Assembly: GCA_009746045.1 (NCBI GenBank)
Contig: RPFO01001400.1
Span: 250,001 to 314,000 of the forward strand
Direction of reading: 5' to 3'
DNA: 64,000 nt
DNA from: Mesostigma viride
Lineage: Eukaryota > Streptophyta > Mesostigmatophyceae > Mesostigmatales > Mesostigmataceae
Shown here: positions 61,508 through 64,000 of the stretch, piece by piece
Layout: the number at the start of each line of letters is the position of its first letter
How positions within the stretch are numbered: position 1 is the stretch's first letter
Position numbers and translations under genes: made by a program
The notes under the pieces: model-generated
Database searches by the model: none
What the model was told of the DNA's origin: nothing
What the model saw: the letters and a program-made list of their open reading frames with translations, nothing else

Positions 61508-62472
61508 ATAGGTCAACAAACCACCCTAGGGTCCGGGCCAACCAACCCCCTGACGAGGGCGGCACTCGCAAAGCGGTCACGGTCACTATCATGGTCACTA
61601 TCATTGTCACTCTCAGGGTCACTATCATGGTCACTGTAATGGCCACCGTCAGAAGAGGGGTGACCCCCGCGAAGCCTAGTCCACATGCGAACAACCCTGT
61701 TGCAACACACGTACATTAACAAACTGTTTGCAGGCCTCGAGCGCGGCCTTTGTGGCGGCTTCCTGCACCACCTTGAGGCTGCTGGCATCCAGCCCCGCCC
61801 CCCCCCGCCCACCGTGCGGGCCTCGCCTGAATCGATATCCCCCGCCCGGGCCGTGCCCCCGTCCGATAATTCCGACAAAGCGGACGCCTCCCCGCCCATA
61901 CCGGATGCGCCCAGCCGCTTCTCCCTGTTCTGCCCACGGTGCATGTGGGCGTCGCAGTACTTCTGGTTGGCCACGACGGTACGGGTGCAGCGCCACCGCT
62001 TGCCGTCCGTGCGGCGGCAGCGGGTCAACGACAGGTCACCCGCGAGCAGGTCCGCCGTGGACAGGGACGGACGCTTGGCCCGGCTGCGCTTGCTGCCAGA
62101 GGCCACGGGCGCGGCGCCCCGGGACAGGCTCGGGCTGCCCGTGTTGTTCCCGCTGTCGGCCGGGCCGAAGTTGCGCATGCCGCCCAGCCCACTCCGTTGC
62201 ATCTCGAGCGCGGAGCTCGCGATGGGAAAACTGGGAATGCGCGGCGCACCGAAGGTCTCCATCTGGCTTTCTTGATTGGTGCGCAGGAGCAACCCGACCA
62301 TGTGGGAAGGCACGGGCGCGCCATTGGAGAGATTCTTGAATATAAACATCTGTATCTGCAAAATTTTGCTTTGCAGGGGGGTGAAGCCCACAGCAGGCTG
62401 GAGGAGGGTCACTCCGTCCATACCGAACCCTGACCTCACCGGGTCCTGGAACCCACGTGCATCGAACTGCAT
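54065..62472 (-). CDS. GRF: QLQ-WRC transcription factor (GROWTH-REGULATING FACTOR-like), five exons
   Basis: Proposed exons: 62472-61715, 59472-58887, 58484-57677, 56617-55073, 54781-54065. Each intron begins GT and ends AG, and phases agree at all four junctions (0, 1, 2, 0). Exon 1 encodes a QLQ domain (residues 30-64, [20 protein letters not shown]...) and a WRC domain (about 146-189) with zinc ligands C152-x9-C162-x10-C173-x2-H176. QLQ binds GIF/AN3 coactivators and WRC binds DNA. The rest is Gly/Ser/Pro/Ala-rich with a Q11 tract (near 54505) and QG repeats near the end. About 1471 codons is well beyond the usual 300-600 for plant GRFs. One-base shifts are needed at a C10 run (61800-61810) and a G10 run (56431-56440). 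No match to the miR396 target is apparent after the WRC. The N-terminal domain call is strong, the full model is inferred. Confidence 0.8.
56618..57676. other. Intron 3 with a C22 run and GA-rich tract
   Basis: Purine-rich (GGAGA/AGGAGG) stretch at 56680-56870. The C22 homopolymer at 57105-57126 is a likely assembly weak point. No exon signal inside. Confidence 0.6.
58640..58886 (-). repeat. Minisatellite in intron 2 built from splice-donor-like units
   Basis: On the minus strand, roughly four to five units each hold TGGTTTTGATGG then GTACGTTGCC or variants, followed by GTTGGTTATAGTG. The real donor of exon 2 (CTGG|GTACGGTGCC, 58887) is the first member. Confidence 0.75.
59473..59562 (-). 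repeat. Duplicated 3' splice site and exon 2 start
   Basis: CAG|ATGTCGTCCGTATGTGAG at 59472 and CAG|ATGTCGTCCGTGTGTGAG near 59561 differ by one base over 18. The upstream acceptor would add an early codon block reading [17 protein letters not shown] and then run out of frame or into a poly-C tract. Confidence 0.7.
59690..59870 (-). repeat. Minisatellite in intron 1
   Basis: Irregular units of GGGCAAGGCATGAGGGCAGGG on the plus strand. Confidence 0.7.
60296..60600 (-). repeat. CCCCGCC array in intron 1, minus-strand G runs
   Basis: About 300 bases of C-rich (plus) or GGGGCGG (minus, i.e. transcribed sense) repeat, with dense G4-capable runs in the pre-mRNA. Confidence 0.9.
61209..61231 (+). 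repeat. C homopolymer in intron 1
   Basis: About 20 consecutive C. Confidence 0.9.
61441..61503 (+). repeat. CT dinucleotide microsatellite in intron 1
   Basis: About 31 CT units (GA on the sense strand). Confidence 0.95.
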
Positions 62473-63336
62473 TTTTTCACGCGCGGAGCACGGAGATGCC
62501 GGCTCTGCCCTCCTACCCGACCGCTCCTACCATAATTATTTTACAAAGGATACCATAACGGTATCAACATCGGCCCATCATAACGCGCATCAACCCAGCC
62601 AGCCTTCCCAGAGCAGGAAAAAATGGCTGCGAGCCATCGTGGTTTCGCCACGGAAGTCGCCTCGCCTGGGCAACAAATATAATTGACATACTCTATCATG
62701 ACTATGCGCTGATTAGAGGCGGCATCACAATAACCGCCGGAACGCACGCCCCCTTTATTCCTGCCCCTAAGCGGGGCACACAGTGGGAAAATGAAATTTC
62801 AGAAGGCCGGAGCGAACCACCATGAACGAGCACGTTGCCAGATTCGTGCCACAACCTCGCCCGTGATTTCCGGGCGTCATTCTTGCCCAGGGGAGTTTGT
62901 TCCACAGCCGTTCCGGTCGCTTTCATGCCTAGCCGTACATGCCCATCCGTTGACGTCCCTTGCGGGATTCGTGTCGTCGCTGCGACTTGTGGCCACGAAG
63001 AGTTCACCTGAAACCTACACGCCAACGATCAGATCCCTATTGGCCGTTGGCTGCCCGTTACTTGTCACCTTACAACACCTGAACTAAAACCTTGCAGGGA
63101 ATTGTCAGTTGCGTACTTTTCCGTACTTGACCGGCTTATGCCTCGCGGGCCCTGGTTAGCTATCGTGCTGGGAAAATTCCAAACCCGTGGACGATGCAAG
63201 ATTTCGAAAGAAATCACGTGCTGGCGATCTGGGTGATAAGTGATAACGAAAACTGGGAAGGGGCCCTCATAACGTTACTTGCAACGTCAGCAGAAGACGC
63301 CAGGAACCTACAACTCAACTCAACTCAACTCAAGTG
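62473..63336. other. Upstream region of the QLQ-WRC gene
   Basis: The promoter of the gene is expected here. A TATAATT-like element (62688-62694 on the minus strand, ATATAATT region) is not distinctive. No gene seen. Short frames at 62702-63087 lack recognisable domains. Confidence 0.4.
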
Positions 63337-63655
63337 CAGTCATCCCCGCGTTAAGTTACGATTCTTGAGGTTACGGCCCCGCGTGAAGTTCCGACGCCCA
63401 GATCATTGACAACGTGTTCCTGAATCCTGACCGCCCACCTTTATACGCAAATATGTGGCCGGAAAAACGGACTTTGGGCGACTTCGATGCTGCAGCTGGA
63501 TCGGGCTTGACGAGGCTGTCGATTGCCGTATAGAGGAGGGGCTGCTCATGGGCTGCTCGCCTAATTCTATGCACTGTACCGCAAAGGTTTCGTCCCCTAT
63601 TGAGTTACGACGCCGAGAATTTCGCGGCGATCGTAACTTAAAGCGGGGATCACTG
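63337..63655 (+). mobile_element. MITE-like element with 27-bp TIRs
   Basis: 319 bases. Left CAGTCATCCCCGCGTTAAGTTACGA; right, inverted, CAGTGATCCCCGCTTTAAGTTACGA (two mismatches in about 26). Same CAGT start as the MITE at 53112, different internal sequence. Flanks are TG/CA (AAGTG and CAGTA), so the target duplication is ambiguous. Confidence 0.7.
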
Positions 63656-64000
63656 CAGTAAATGCCAGGAACCAGGTTCAAAATGTGATCATGACTCTCC
63701 CGCTGTGAAAGTACACGTGTAGAGTCTTTACGGGATGACAGGATAGCGGCTTGACCTGGCGGCCGTACAAATTGCTTGTGGCCTGTAGGTATATGCTAGT
63801 CGCGAGGTGGCCCTTGACCTTTCGAGCAAATCAAGAGATTCCTGAAGGATGCCCTACGCCAGGTGTCACGCTTTCCGCGGCTCATCAATTTCAAAAAAAT
63901 TGTGACCATCCCTGATCAAAATCCTGCCAAACGCCCTTACAGTAGAAGTGCCAAATTGGTCGAGCTGTCAATACAGTCGTTGCACACAAAACGCGCGCTT
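63656..64000. other. No feature seen
   Basis: Unique-looking non-coding DNA to the window end. Confidence 0.4.

Noticed and set aside
54065-62472. Separate genes for each of the five minus-strand frames
   Set aside because: All four splice phases match and GT-AG sites are at the frame ends, which favours a single gene.

Overview
The window is nuclear DNA of a eukaryote and probably of a streptophyte (charophyte) alga. Three things suggest this. A gene with N-terminal QLQ and WRC domains is the hallmark of plant GROWTH-REGULATING FACTORs. A large gene matches the plastid DExH helicase ISE2. A Penelope-like retroelement has its GIY-YIG domain at the N-terminus, as in green-lineage elements. 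GT-AG introns with matching phases can be read. Species cannot be determined from sequence alone.

Layout. At 1-5.1 kb a Ty3/gypsy LTR retrotransposon (minus strand, pol cut by the window edge) sits inside the reverse-transcriptase gene of a LINE (family C). From 5.1 to 13.2 kb there are several copies of an L1-like family (A) whose ORF1 encodes a coiled-coil, RNA-binding protein. They are inverted against one another and interrupted by a hAT element and a tRNA-related SINE. At 13.2-17.5 kb there is a small unrecognised two-exon gene plus MITE, LINE and Penelope fragments. At 17.5-24.0 kb a FYR-domain reading frame runs directly into a 1.6-kb-residue-class ISE2-like helicase frame. At 24.6-34.9 kb there are more family A, B and C LINE fragments, a possible second BED-type transposase remnant and AT-rich DNA.

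From 34.9 to 51.5 kb a nested transposon stack can be read junction by junction. An old Penelope remnant is split by a tandem pair of family B LINEs, with an 11-13 bp target duplication. The first LINE holds a near-intact 4.67-kb Penelope-like element whose 124-bp terminal direct repeats are identical. The second LINE holds an 8.5-kb terminal-inverted-repeat element (42255-50769) with a 3-bp target duplication. This element carries a 626-codon frame, a small membrane-protein frame, a 297-bp-arm palindrome, a 173-bp satellite and kilobase-scale GGGCGT/GGGGCG hexamer arrays.

At 52.2-53.4 kb there are LINE fragments and an intact MITE. From 54.1 to 62.5 kb a five-exon QLQ-WRC gene on the minus strand can be reconstructed with all four intron phases agreeing, giving about 1471 codons, several times the usual GRF length. 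It needs two one-base homopolymer corrections, and the same type of correction would join the FYR and helicase frames. The window ends with upstream DNA of this gene and a third MITE.

Two or three real host genes (FYR/helicase, QLQ-WRC, the unknown gene at 14.5-15.25 kb) therefore lie in a sea of retroelements. Three LINE families share a 3'-terminal hairpin with a CAAC loop, followed by AATT-repeat tails.
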